The translations under genes were made by a program, and so were the position numbers. Of a stretch of 64,000 nt of DNA, positions 43,183 to 53,247 are shown piece after piece (position 1 is the first letter of the stretch; each line of letters starts with the position of its first letter). Source of the stretch: Mikania micrantha (taxonomy: Eukaryota; Streptophyta; Magnoliopsida; Asterales; Asteraceae); assembly GCA_009363875.1 (NCBI GenBank), contig CM018685.1, positions 53,083,087 through 53,147,086 of the forward strand. The letters are read 5' to 3'. The notes under the pieces were generated by a model. That model was not told the origin of the DNA. It searched no databases and saw nothing but the letters and a program-made list of their open reading frames with translations.

Positions 43183-43485
43183 ATGGCTCAACTCGAGAAC
43201 CAACTAAACCGAAGGTTCATTTTAGCTAACAGTTTTATTATTCATAATATTACCCGCAACTTCCTCCGCGACTGCAAAACATATCTCAGAGAACATGACC
43301 GATCAATAGAAATATTCCAAAACTCCCCTATTCTATACATTACACTAGATAGATACCATACTTATGGAATGCGATCTCGTTATTTGGGACCCTATTCACC
43401 TCTTTGGGCTGCTATTGAATCAAGAAATATGTTTGATTGTCCAGATCCACCCGAAAATACTTCCTTTGACCCTCATGAATATTAA
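43183..43485 (+). CDS. Unrecognised 100-aa ORF between the two flank copies
   Basis: ATG to stop gives 100 aa of balanced composition: MAQLENQLNRRFILANSFII, a Arg/Asp-rich middle, then LGPYSPLWAAIESRNMF and a Pro/Asp tail ending FDPHEY. No signal peptide, membrane segment or known motif is obvious. It lies in the 850 bp that separate the two copies of the PPR B flank. It could be a small gene, an exon fragment, or chance; there is no homologue in the window. Confidence 0.3.
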   Translation: MAQLENQLNRRFILANSFIIHNITRNFLRDCKTYLREHDRSIEIFQNSPILYITLDRYHTYGMRSRYLGPYSPLWAAIESRNMFDCPDPPENTSFDPHEY

Positions 43486-43821
43486 AACAGTTTTTTCATG
43501 AATTTATAAACATACATACCAATATTTTCTTATGAGAAAACAAACAAACAAAAAAAACTCATTGGTCAAAAAAACCCTTTATCATTGAGGATTTGAGGCT
43601 TTTTGAAACGAGCAACAAGAGTAACCATTAAACCCAAATGTTTCAACATAAATTCAATTATTACAATCTTTTACTTGAGCTACATGTTTCCATTTGTTAT
43701 GCGACACATTTATTGTGATAACGTTTAAAATAAATGAACCAAGCACATGGAAATTAATATACATTTGAACAAGTTAAGGCCAACAACCCAATAGAAAGGT
43801 TCTACAATTGTCATGTTCTGG

Positions 43822-44118
43822 TAGAGGTGAACAAAAAAACAGGTTTGGTTTTACAAACCAGTATTCCATTGTTCTCAAACCGGTTCCATTCAAACCGGTT
43901 CGAACCGCCGGTTTGGCATATGTTTGACATCCTCATCTTCCAACCCGGTTTCAAACTTATCCAAACCGGTTCTATAGGTTTGACATCCTCATCTCCCAAA
44001 CCGGTTTCCAAACCGAACCGGTTTTCACCCAAACTGGTTTTTGCCATTCTGACCAAACCGAATCGGTTCTCAAACCGAACCGGTTTGGAGAAAAAAAAAA
44101 CCCGGTTCGTGCAACCTA
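43822..44118. mobile_element. hAT-type MITE (TAGAGGTG type)
   Basis: A 297-bp element begins TAGAGGTGAACAAAA and ends GGTTCGTGCAACCTA. It is flanked by the perfect 8-bp duplication TGTTCTGG (43814-43821, 44119-44126). The empty site is visible in the other flank copy near 42379 (TGTTCTAG). The interior is built of AAACCGGTT palindromes, so long frames on both strands across it are not genes. Confidence 0.95.
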
Positions 44119-44160
44119 TGTTCTGGTGTTCAAGCCCAATTAAAAGCATGATCTTAAAAA

Positions 44161-44498
44161 TCTTACTATCTTAATAAATGATTCTAGTAAAATTCCACGT
44201 GACATACTCATATCCTTCCAAAAAGATTTCACATGAAACTACCAATTAATGGCATTATATATAAATTGTTTACATAAGTACATTAAAATAATAATAATAA
44301 TTAATAAATATTTAATTACCATCTAATTACAAAATTATTCAACTAATACAAATTTTTCTAATTTTTTAAATTAGTAGTATAAACTTAAATGCATTAAATC
44401 AAAAAATTCAAATAAAATTCATTTAAGTATGCAAATTATAAACGTTATAAAATTAATTTTATCCACAAACTCGTGTAATACACGAGTTTGTAACCTAG
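44161..44498 (+). mobile_element. Non-autonomous Helitron, 338 bp
   Basis: Starts TCTTACTATCTTAATAAATG after A and ends with hairpin AACTCGTGTAATACACGAGTT, a spacer and CTAG before T. Comparison with the other flank copy confirms that these bases are an insertion. Confidence 0.95.
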
Positions 44499-45034
44499 TA
44501 CCCATATAAAGTCTATAATTTATAATTTTGGTCTTAGCCTAGTTATATCATCAAATAGTTTAAATATACAGATTGTGATTGTATATTACTCTTTTGAGAA
44601 TGGCAAATAGAACACTACATTTACAACCCCAAATAGAATCATATGTATATGAAAATTCACACCAGAAGACATAATCGTATCTCTTAAAATACAAAAATAA
44701 AACAAAAGTAGTGCGTTTAATTTCAGATATACCTATTAAGAAAAAAATAATTTTTTGCATCTTTGGCCAAAAAATTGCTCTTCATGTCAATTTCATTTTT
44801 GTCTTCAGTTTTTGTTAAACATGAGAATATCGACTAGTTGCATACATCATTTTGTGAAACGATCAAGCCCCGAACTTTGCACAAAGCGGGAGTTAAATTA
44901 AGCACCAGATACGCCTTTTTGGAATCCTAGATTGGTTTCTTTTCCAGATTAAAGCTATTTTTCTAACAAGTTGGGAAAAGTTAAAAAATTTTGCATCCAA
45001 TTGCTACGACATTATCATTACTATCTGTATTACA

Positions 45035-45899
45035 AATTTACAACACAATACCATTCGATTTCATACCAGGTTAGTTTATGACTTTATGTACCATTATACT
45101 TGATATTGGCTAAGAAACAAAAGCCCTAACCTATTGAGCTCTCATAATCACTTAATCAATTAGATTGGATCGAAAGGGGATCTAGGGTTCTTCGATCTGA
45201 TATTGAATTTTGGAAACAAATCCTTATGTGTTTTATAAACTTTAAACAAAAGAAACTCAATTCCAAAGCCAGATCAACCGGCAATCTACACATCCAGAAA
45301 CCGGCTGACCCGGTTTCGAATCCGGACAGCAGTTGTATTATTTTATTTTATTTTATTTATTATTTACTTTTATCCATTTATCATTGACGTGTAAAAAAAT
45401 AATAATAAATAATTTTTTTACATTTTAATTCAACAAGTTTTTTTAGATGCATAAAAATGACACACTAAATTATTTTATGATTTGAAATTATAATTAATTA
45501 GTGTTTTAAATAATAAATTTATTTTAGATATTAATAAGAATTATCTGCTTAAAATTTATAAGATTTTATCAACAAATTTTAAATGAAATTTCTCTAAAAC
45601 AAGCGTTTTAATCTTTAAACAATATCTAAAAGAATTATTTAAATAACAAAATCTACAACTTTTATGTTAAAACCACAAAGTATGTAAAAGTTTATAAATG
45701 AAACATAGAATGCTTTTATAAGTAAATCATTTATAATCATTTATACTTTATAAAATTCATAAAACTCTCAATGACACAAATACTTATTGTTATTCCGAAT
45801 ATTATAGAAAACACAACAAAATTAAATATATATAATATTAATTAAATCTATTTATTCAACAAAGTTATATGAATTTTGGATTATTAAATAATTAAATAT
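45035..45899. other. Intergenic, no gene seen
   Basis: AT-rich with a short (TTTTA)n run near 45340 and an ACCGGCTGACCCGGTTTCGAATCC block near 45298. Possibly the left part of the old LTR that follows. Confidence 0.4.
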
Positions 45900-46954
45900 T
45901 CTATACACTATCATTCAAACTTAGATATATACATAAGTATTCCATATAATGCCATAGACTTAGATATACGATACTTGAACTTTAGGAATACCATATTTAC
46001 TAAGAATTCCTTTAAACTTTAGGTTGAAGTGTGATCTTTGACTTAGAAATCAATCAAGCATATTGGACTAGTTACTCAATCCAAGTGAGTTTCACTCATA
46101 CTCTCTCTTTTACATTTTGTACTTTTGGGATGTTACATATGTCGTTATTCAAAAAATAAGTTATTTTAGAGTCAAATACTATAGATGCAATGCTTTTAGT
46201 CTATTTGGTTTGAATTCGTGCTATGTGATTCTATTTGCTTTATGATGCTATGCTATACTATGTTATTCGATACCGAGTAGCCTAAGGTGTGTTAGATACC
46301 ACATTCGCTTTGACTTTGGTCAAATGTGCTAAAAGGGCGAAAAGGACAACTAGGGGCAATCTTGTGAAAATACTTAGCCTTGTGCTTTGTATTAGAACGA
46401 GTTTTGAGACGATATAAACTATGGCAGACTTGTAGATATGCTAAGCTTTTTAGCTAAGTATTGATACGAGTTTGGAGACGAGATATTCTATACACTTAAT
46501 TGCAAACTAGTAGGATTTACATGCTAGAGTTTAAACTTATAGTCTAATTGAATTGCATCATTTTCTTACGTATACTATATAAACTGTATGGAAAACTCAC
46601 CAACTATTCATATAGTTGACCCAAATTTATTTTACATATGTAACAGGTTAATACGAAGACTATGGCAAAGACATAGGATAAACATAGTGGACTTAGTTAA
46701 TTTGAATAATGTTAGATTTTCAGTTGTAATGTATATCATTGTATTTATTTCAATGTATGTAAAGATGCCTTGTATTCAGTGAATGTTTGTATTTGATTTT
46801 CAATTCATGTAACGTATGTTTATTATTCAATGAATGATGTGTTGGTTTTGTAATAATGATGCATTAAATATTGACACGTTATAATAGCACCATGAGCTAA
46901 TGAACGGTCGTAGCTCACGCCCCGACGTATTCTGCCGCCGATCGGGGGGTGACA
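45900..46954 (+). mobile_element. Old gypsy-type LTR remnant
   Basis: Contains a donor-like CAAGTGAGTTTC near 46082, comparable to the splice donor in the young chromovirus LTR. It ends CGGGGGGTGACA at 46954, similar to that LTR's GGGGGTGTGACA end. GCCGCCGATCGGGGGG near 46935 is GC-rich terminal sequence. The left border is not determined and no coding region remains. Confidence 0.4.
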
Positions 46955-47112
46955 TTAGGGAAAGAGTTGAATTAAGAGAAATTATGCCTTTACACATTGC
47001 GTCTTAGAACCAGATAACATATTTATTCACTAAACCATTGGGAGCTCAACAACTGTTTTCCTTACTCGACAAGTTGGGTGTTCGAAATCTTCACATTCCA
47101 ACTTGAGGGGAG
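46955..47112 (+). mobile_element. Ty1/Copia pol 3' remnant with polypurine tract
   Basis: In one frame, with one stop, it reads the typical end of copia pol: FTKPLGAQQLFSLLDKLGVR followed by NLHIPT and a stop. A TTGAGGGGAG polypurine tract follows at about 47103-47112. The piece is 5'-truncated at the old gypsy LTR boundary. Confidence 0.8.
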
Positions 47113-47411
47113 TAAAATATTTTATTTTATATAATGTTTATCTCGTTCCTGTTTTATCTCAGTGTTTATCTCAAGTTTATCAATTCGGGATAGTTTATCT
47201 CTTCATGATTAGATAAGTATATTGTAAACTTGACTTGTGAATGAATTAATCTTTTCTAGTAATGTACTTTTCAAATAGTGATAGCTAGATGTCATACATA
47301 TATAGATTAATAGTTTATTAAGACATACAAGTATCCTCTTAAAATAGAGTAGGTAGATATATATAAAGATTAGTCTATAAAGCCTTTGTTTTGGTAAAAA
47401 GGATTTCTAAC
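47113..47411 (+). mobile_element. Probable copia 3' LTR
   Basis: The sequence right after the copia polypurine tract runs about 300 bp to GATTTCTAACA. It has T-rich TTTATCTC repeats and a TATATATAAAG-like promoter box near 47358. A 5' partner is absent from the window, so this is assigned by position. Confidence 0.45.
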
Positions 47412-47452
47412 AACTCATATACCGACTGAATCGTATTCCAATTGAGCTCACT

Positions 47453-49256
47453 TGTGACAATCTGAAATTTCCGGGTTAACCTCGTTAATCAGAAACTAAC
47501 AGAAACTACACAAAATTTTACAAAAATCAAACCTGAGGGACTGGAATTGAATAGAATTAGTCCCAAAACACTTAAATTACAAAGATTAAATTTGTAAAGG
47601 ATTGAAATAACCAATTTTGACTTTTACAAGTCAAAATTCGGCTAAATCAAGAGGGAATTCGAATTGGCACATTAATGCATTGTAATTAATTGAAGTTAAC
47701 CTTCATAATTATCATAATGATGATAATTAACAACCATTATACGCTATTCAAGCATTAATGATTGAATTAAAACCAATTAAAACTCATAATGATGAAACCA
47801 TTATTAAACAACTATAAAACCCATGCAATTCCACAAAAATTCTCACAATTGAACACCTAAATACTCTAATCGGCACCCTTAGGGAAGTTTACACCCAACA
47901 ATTCGATCCAAGAGGCAGTGGGTAGTCAAAATCGATTGGAGGGTCGGCCGAACTCAAGTCAATAGTCGAATTTCATCAATACAACACCAAACCAGGTAAT
48001 AATTGGTTCCTACATAATAAAAGGCTCGACTAAGCATAGCCCTATACTAATTTCATGTAAAAACATCGAATTGATAAAGTTCTAATTCTAGGGTTCATCC
48101 TAGAAAACGTTTTGTGAATTTTTATTCAAACGAATTTACAAATCAAATTAAACCATATAGGGAGCTTCGGAATATCCTGTTAAATGATAACCCTATGACA
48201 ATTTCATTAAATAAAAACGAATTGAAGGATTTTTAATGCTAGGGTTCTTGTATAATCGAATTTAGGGGTTTTGAATTATATGAACTTGTTATGTAAATTA
48301 AACATCACATAGGGTTCCAAAAATCATTGTTTAGTGAAGACCCCATGGATTTACAACTTAACATAATCGGATTTAACGAAATTGAAGCAGGGGAAAAAGG
48401 GTTAGGTTCGAGTTAGATTGGGATATAAAAATCATATGATTTTGTTGATATGAATCGATTAAACACACACATGTACTCGTTTAGAACCATTTAACCAAAG
48501 CCCCATGGATTGGGGATGGATCGGATTCGATATCGGGTTCAATTGGAACCAAGTGGTTCGGTTAATACAACATAGGGGAACCGACTGTTTAAATGTTAAA
48601 ACAATCGGGAGGTTCTGTTGCAAATGTTTATTGGGCTGACATGGTAAGATGGTTGTATGGTGTGTGAGAGATTGCGGGTTCGAGGCCGAGTCCCACCGTT
48701 TTTTGGATTTAAAACAAATTTTTGTATTTTAATCGTAACTCATTCGTTTTAACTCCAAATTAATCCGTTCAAGTTTCGTTGGAACCGTAATGGAATCCCG
48801 TTTATATTTTGACTCGAAAACAAACTCGCGTATAATTGCTTGTGTTTAAATGTAATCGTAAATACGAACACAATTTAAATAAACGAATTTAAAATCACAT
48901 GTACCTTTTTATGAACGTTTCTAACAGTCTAACATACGTGTGTGGACACGTATGTGATTTTAAACATGAAATGACATTCCGAATAACACGACGTTATTGT
49001 AAATAACATAGATTTTTCATAGAAGATTATCTACGCGAATTCGTGAACACTTGCTCATTCAATTCGCATTATCAGGTGCGTACATGGCCCCATTTTTACA
49101 TTTTACTGTTTTGGGGGAGAAAACATGTGCAAACAAACGATTTTGGATACATATCACTTGCATGAGTTAACTGTTTACTATGAGTGTGCACATAACACTC
49201 AAAGTCCTTACATATTGAACCGTTTAATTTGCCGTAGTGCAAAGAGTGGTAGTTGA
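47453..49256 (+). mobile_element. Old LTR-like sequence, left part, split by the young chromovirus
   Basis: Starts TGTGACAATCTGAAATTTCCGGG, a common beginning of gypsy LTRs, and continues without coding capacity to the insertion point at 49256. Its right part would be 60150-60712, ending GTTTGTCA. The chromovirus target duplication GTTGA lies inside it. A B-box-like GGTTCGAGGCC near 48673 within a tRNA-like context is also present. No flanking duplication for this older LTR was found. Confidence 0.4.
49252..49256. repeat. 5-bp target-site duplication, left copy
   Basis: GTTGA directly before the 5' LTR. The identical GTTGA follows the 3' LTR at 60145-60149. Confidence 0.95.
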
Positions 49257-51401
49257 TGTGACAGTTGCGTACGAAAATTCGGCATTAATGACGTGAGCAC
49301 ATTTGGTCGTGCTTGAAATCCACGAGGATTTAGCAACTTTGGTTATTAGAGATTGATAGTATGTCAAAAATGGTAAACGTGGGCGAAAACCGTGCGCGAA
49401 ACGGAGTTACGGATTGTCCGAAATCGCGAAACGAAGTTTAAAATCAAACATTGGACGATTTTGCCCTGGGGCGGTACGCCCTGGACCAAACCGTGGGTCG
49501 GGGCGGTACGCCCGGACACCAGATGAGTGTGGGCCACCTTTTTCCCTCCAGGCGGTACGCCCCAGCCCAGCGTCTGGCTCGGGGCGGTGCGTCTGGCCTA
49601 CTAAGTCGGTTAAAAATTATTTAAAGCGATCAGATTTCATGGGAAGCCTCAAAAACCTTCCTTTCGAGCTGTTCTTGATCCCAGGCCAAAAAAAAACATA
49701 TCTACACCTCAAATCTTCATATTAAAGCCGTTTGAAGCCACAAATCGCACCACGGAATGTGTTTTCAAGTTCTGATCGTCGTTCTAACCGCAGGAATCCG
49801 TCAAATCAGGTAATGATCCGCTTAAACTTTCTGGTTTGATATGGATTGATTAGATCTTGATTTTGAACGTAATGAGATAGTTAGAATTGTTGATTATTGC
49901 CTAGATGGTGGCTAGGATTGATTATAAACGAAGAACACGAAGTTCTAACGGTTAAATTCTTGTTTTGATCCGTTGTAATGCCCGATTTTCATGAAATCAT
50001 AACTATGATTATAATGGTTTAAACCATTTGATTGTAACAATGTAGGTGATTAGTTTGATTAATCTTTGAAATACAAAGGTTAAATCCAAGTGTTTCAAAC
50101 TAATCATAATCATTAACATACTCACTGGAATAATTATCTGATGTTTATGATAACAATCAGATTGGTATGTTAAACATGGTTAATATTCCTATTATGATAC
50201 TACATTGTGATATTTCATATTATTTGGGTAATCAATAACAAGGATTAATCATTCCTAAGCCATTAAATCATCTAGAAGCTGTTTTAGCATTATAATCAAC
50301 AACATTAACTATTTGGTTAATCCTAGATTATTCTGATTAATCAAACATGTCATCAACTTCTTATTAGGAATCTGAATCAGTATAGGTTCCCACATTATCA
50401 TACATTGTATGATACGATATTAAATTAACTAATTAAATACTTAATATTAGTTTGATGACTTTCAAAGCAATGTCTTTGACATTGAACGTTCAGGAAGATC
50501 TAATCAGTAAACTAGAACATAAATAATTCATTAAATGTAATTAAATGCAGAATCATCTCTTTGTTGTTAGCTTTGAGAGATTTTGCTACCCTTATATCAT
50601 CAGGTGAGTTTCGTACAACCCCTTTTCTCTTTATTGTTTTATAAACATCGGGGTAACTCTGCAAACTATTTCTGAACACATGATATGCGTCACTGATATC
50701 TGTGTGATTTCATGTGACTTTTGTGTGATTTCATGGGATTTTGCCGTTAGTATCTTTATCACAGTATCAAAAGTCCTCATTTCTTGAACTGTATCTAGTG
50801 AACCCATGTGGGGCCGAACAGGACTCATTAATAGTACTATTGTCTGACAAACCATTTGCTGTGAGGATTGCATCTCCCCTTGTGTGAATGTTTGGTACCT
50901 GTTTCCAAAATACTTCTTAATGTTAGTGATAGACATTAAGATAATGAGGCATTAAGATATTTACCGACGGGTAGTATCTTCGTGAACGAACATCTGTCGT
51001 AAAGGAACTAGATACATGTCCCATGGTTATGTAGAACTGAACTTTTGTGAACATTACTTATCATATCATATTGTTTTAATTGAACTGTCGAACTCACTAG
51101 CTTTGTGCTGACGTTTCAAAATCAAACATTTTTGCAGGTCAACGGTGACAATATGGTGAGGATGCACTTCATACATTTGTAATTAAATAAGATAGTTGTG
51201 CAATAAATTTAGTTGTAAACTGTAATTTTGGTTGTGATGACGAAACCTTTGCTAATGTATTTACTTTAAGATAATCTGTGTGCTGTGATATTGGTTCAAG
51301 TAAGTCACACCTCATCTCTGAGACATCACCACTATGCTTCCGCAACCTTCTCAGAGTGACGAATGACATCATCTCAGGTGACGAGAGGTGGGGTTGTGAG
51401 A
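49257..51401 (+). repeat. 5' LTR of the chromovirus
   Basis: 2145 bp, TGTGACAG to GTTGTGAGA. It carries four copies of a GGGGCGGTACGCCC-type motif (49468, 49500, 49550, 49580). Splice-like sites are CAG|GTAATG at 49809, CAG|GTGAGT at 50603 and TTTTTGCAG|GT at 51137. Relative to the 3' LTR it has six extra bases near 49270. The 103-codon frame 49414-49725, also present in the 3' LTR, crosses the GC-rich motifs and is not supported as a gene. Confidence 0.95.
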
Positions 51402-51404
51402 GGG

Positions 51405-51417
51405 TGGTATCAGAGCC
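51405..51417 (+). other. Primer-binding site, initiator tRNA-Met type
   Basis: TGGTATCAGAGCC three bases after the 5' LTR is the standard plant gypsy primer site, complementary to the tRNA-Met 3' end. Confidence 0.95.
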
Positions 51418-51752
51418 ACAGGTTATAGAATTTAGGTGGACTTAGAAACCTAGACTATAACCATAGGCTCGTATAGTAACACAGAGAGCACCGAACATGT
51501 CTAATGAACAAAACTTGTTTTGAATTAAGCTAGGATAATCAGGTGGTACAGATCTCAGTTATGAGTGGCCAGCATAACTGAAATCCGCAACACGCGTGCA
51601 TTCTAGTTTGATTTAATTCAAACAGAACATTAATAACTAAAAGAACGAATAGTTGCCTTAAGATAGGAGGACATGTCATATCATGTTTATGTTGGATATT
51701 TTATTCAATATTTATTTCGTGGTACTGATCTAAGAATTCTGTTTATACAGCT

Positions 51753-52457
51753 ATGGCAGATAAAGGGGAAAGATACATCTATCAGCGATTTCCTTATGTG
51801 ATACTAGATGATACTCCTAGTTCGAGTTCAGGGTCTGACTCCGATCCATCGGAGCCATCTGCAGCTGCTTCTCAGGCTGATACACCTGTACCACAGACAC
51901 CACCAGCACCAGCACCTGTACCAGCACCTATGCCATCTCCACCGAGAGCTCCAGCATGGGATGGACTCAGACGGATGCGAGGACAGGCTCGCAAAACCAC
52001 GGGTCTTCCTCCCAGACGCCAGTTGGCGCCTAGAGATGAGCCTGCCGCCATACATGAGGTAGGAGAGTCCTCACAGCAGGCGGAGTTTAGGGCGCAGCTT
52101 CGTCAGGTGACTTTAGATCTTCAGGGGACTCGACTAGAGTTACAGGAGTCTCGTGTTACTGGGGAGGACACACGCACTACTGTGTTGGAGATACTCACCT
52201 CTCATCTGATGTTGATGGAGCAGGTGAATGCACTGGATGCGGGCACTCAAGCTTGGCAGGCGATGATCGAGGAGAGGATGAGGAGGACAGTGATTCATGT
52301 GATGATAGCTGCATTTTGGCAGCGAGTGATGGTGATGAGAGGAGTGGTGATGGGAGCATTCGAGATGATGAGCCTAGAGGCTAGGCTACTATGTGTGGCT
52401 ATAGTGTTGGTCATTATAGCCATGGTGTTGGATGGTTTATGGTATTTCATGCGGTGA
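51753..52457 (+). CDS. Extra ORF of the chromovirus upstream of gag
   Basis: 234 codons lie between the primer site and gag, in sense orientation. The N-terminus is MADKGERYIYQRFPYVILDD, then a Ser/Pro-rich disordered segment (residues 25-75), then an Arg-rich stretch (RRMRGQARKTTGLPPRRQL). A helical, probably coiled-coil region runs from about 110 to 170 (LRQVTLDLQGTRLELQESR). The last 60 codons read as Met/Val-rich with a hydrophobic end (LCVAIVLVIIAMVL) that could be a membrane segment. However, the plus-one frame from about 52270 gives a very acidic stretch ending near 52383, so this C-terminus may result from a frameshift. Immediately before the ATG is TTTATACAG|CT, a splice-acceptor-like site. 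Standard Tekay elements encode only gag-pol; I do not recognise this protein. Confidence 0.65.
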   Translation: MADKGERYIYQRFPYVILDDTPSSSSGSDSDPSEPSAAASQADTPVPQTPPAPAPVPAPMPSPPRAPAWDGLRRMRGQARKTTGLPPRRQLAPRDEPAAIHEVGESSQQAEFRAQLRQVTLDLQGTRLELQESRVTGEDTRTTVLEILTSHLMLMEQVNALDAGTQAWQAMIEERMRRTVIHVMIAAFWQRVMVMRGVVMGAFEMMSLEARLLCVAIVLVIIAMVLDGLWYFMR

Positions 52458-52796
52458 GGGGTGACGTGGGACTGAGCAGTTGTGATCTTATTGTACATAT
52501 TATGTGACATAGGGTGATCAGTAGTGGTGAGTACGGGATATTTTGGTGTGTATAGATCCCGAGTTTGTGACAGGTAGGGTATGATGCAGTTGGTTTTGGG
52601 TATCATAACTTTTGGGTTGTATCAAAACTTTCTATGTATAAAACTATGGTAATGCTAATAAACTGGTTGTGTTATATATTTATCTGTGTAATGAATGATG
52701 GGTGTGTTGTGTATGACTTGTGTGTTATTATCAAACTTATATGATCAATTACTAAATAACGAAAAAGAATTGTGAGAACATTCATATGTGACGAAC

Positions 52797-52957
52797 ATAT
52801 CAAAGTCCCTTGTGGCAACATATCAAAGTCCCTTGTGGCATCATATCAATTGTCTGTGTGACAACGTTTTAATTGTCTGTGTGGCAACATATGATTTGTT
52901 TGTGTGATAATATCTCAAAGTCCTGTGTGGCAACATTTCAAGGTCCTGAGTGATTGT
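52797..52957 (+). repeat. 23-bp tandem repeat, about seven units, between extra ORF and gag
   Basis: Units of the form ATATCAAAGTCCCTTGTGGC plus AAC repeat in register seven times with increasing divergence (CAAAGTCCC to CAATTGTCTG, then TTGTGGCAAC to TGTGTGATAAT). No coding frame passes through. It lies in the 790-bp spacer before gag. Confidence 0.85.
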
Positions 52958-53247
52958 ATATCGAAAACATGGTTAATAACATATCTAAGTTACAGTAATG
53001 TGAGCTGTAAAATATTTTAACATGTTTTTGAATTAACAGGACTGAGTATAACTACAAATATCTGTATGATCTGTGTGTATCGAAAACATGTCTGGACTAA
53101 ATTCATGTAGTTATACTGTATTTCTTATAATCACATTTCAATATAAACTTTCAGTGTAACTGAATGTGATTGAATTTATGTGATGTAACGGGTTATATCT
53201 TTAATGTTCTTAAACTTACCTGAGTTTGTCTGCATGTTAGCAGAATA

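Larger units (their letters stand above)
43811..45034 (+). repeat. PPR B 3' flank, second copy, interrupted by two transposons
   Basis: Second copy of the 42376-42950 sequence. It is split by a hAT MITE at 43822-44118 and a Helitron at 44161-44498; when these are skipped, the pieces 43811-43821, 44119-44160 and 44499-45034 align in order with copy 1. The two insertions therefore happened after the duplication. Confidence 0.88.

Noticed and set aside
43811..44174. Overlapping ORFs of 112 and 115 codons on both strands
   Set aside because: They are products of AAACCGGTT palindromes inside a hAT MITE bounded by exact 8-bp duplications.
48640..48715. Possible tRNA gene
   Set aside because: A GGTTCGAGGCC B-box-like core is present, but no cloverleaf with acceptor and anticodon stems could be built. 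At most a SINE relic within an old LTR.
49414..49725. 103-codon ORF present in both LTRs (also 58157-58468)
   Set aside because: Its conservation is explained by the LTRs being recent copies of one sequence. It runs through the GC-rich hairpin motifs and has no recognisable domain.
50631..50936. 101-codon minus-strand ORF in both LTRs (also 59374-59679)
   Set aside because: Same reason; it is antisense to the LTR transcript and composed of repeated TTTGTGTGATTTCATG-type sequence.
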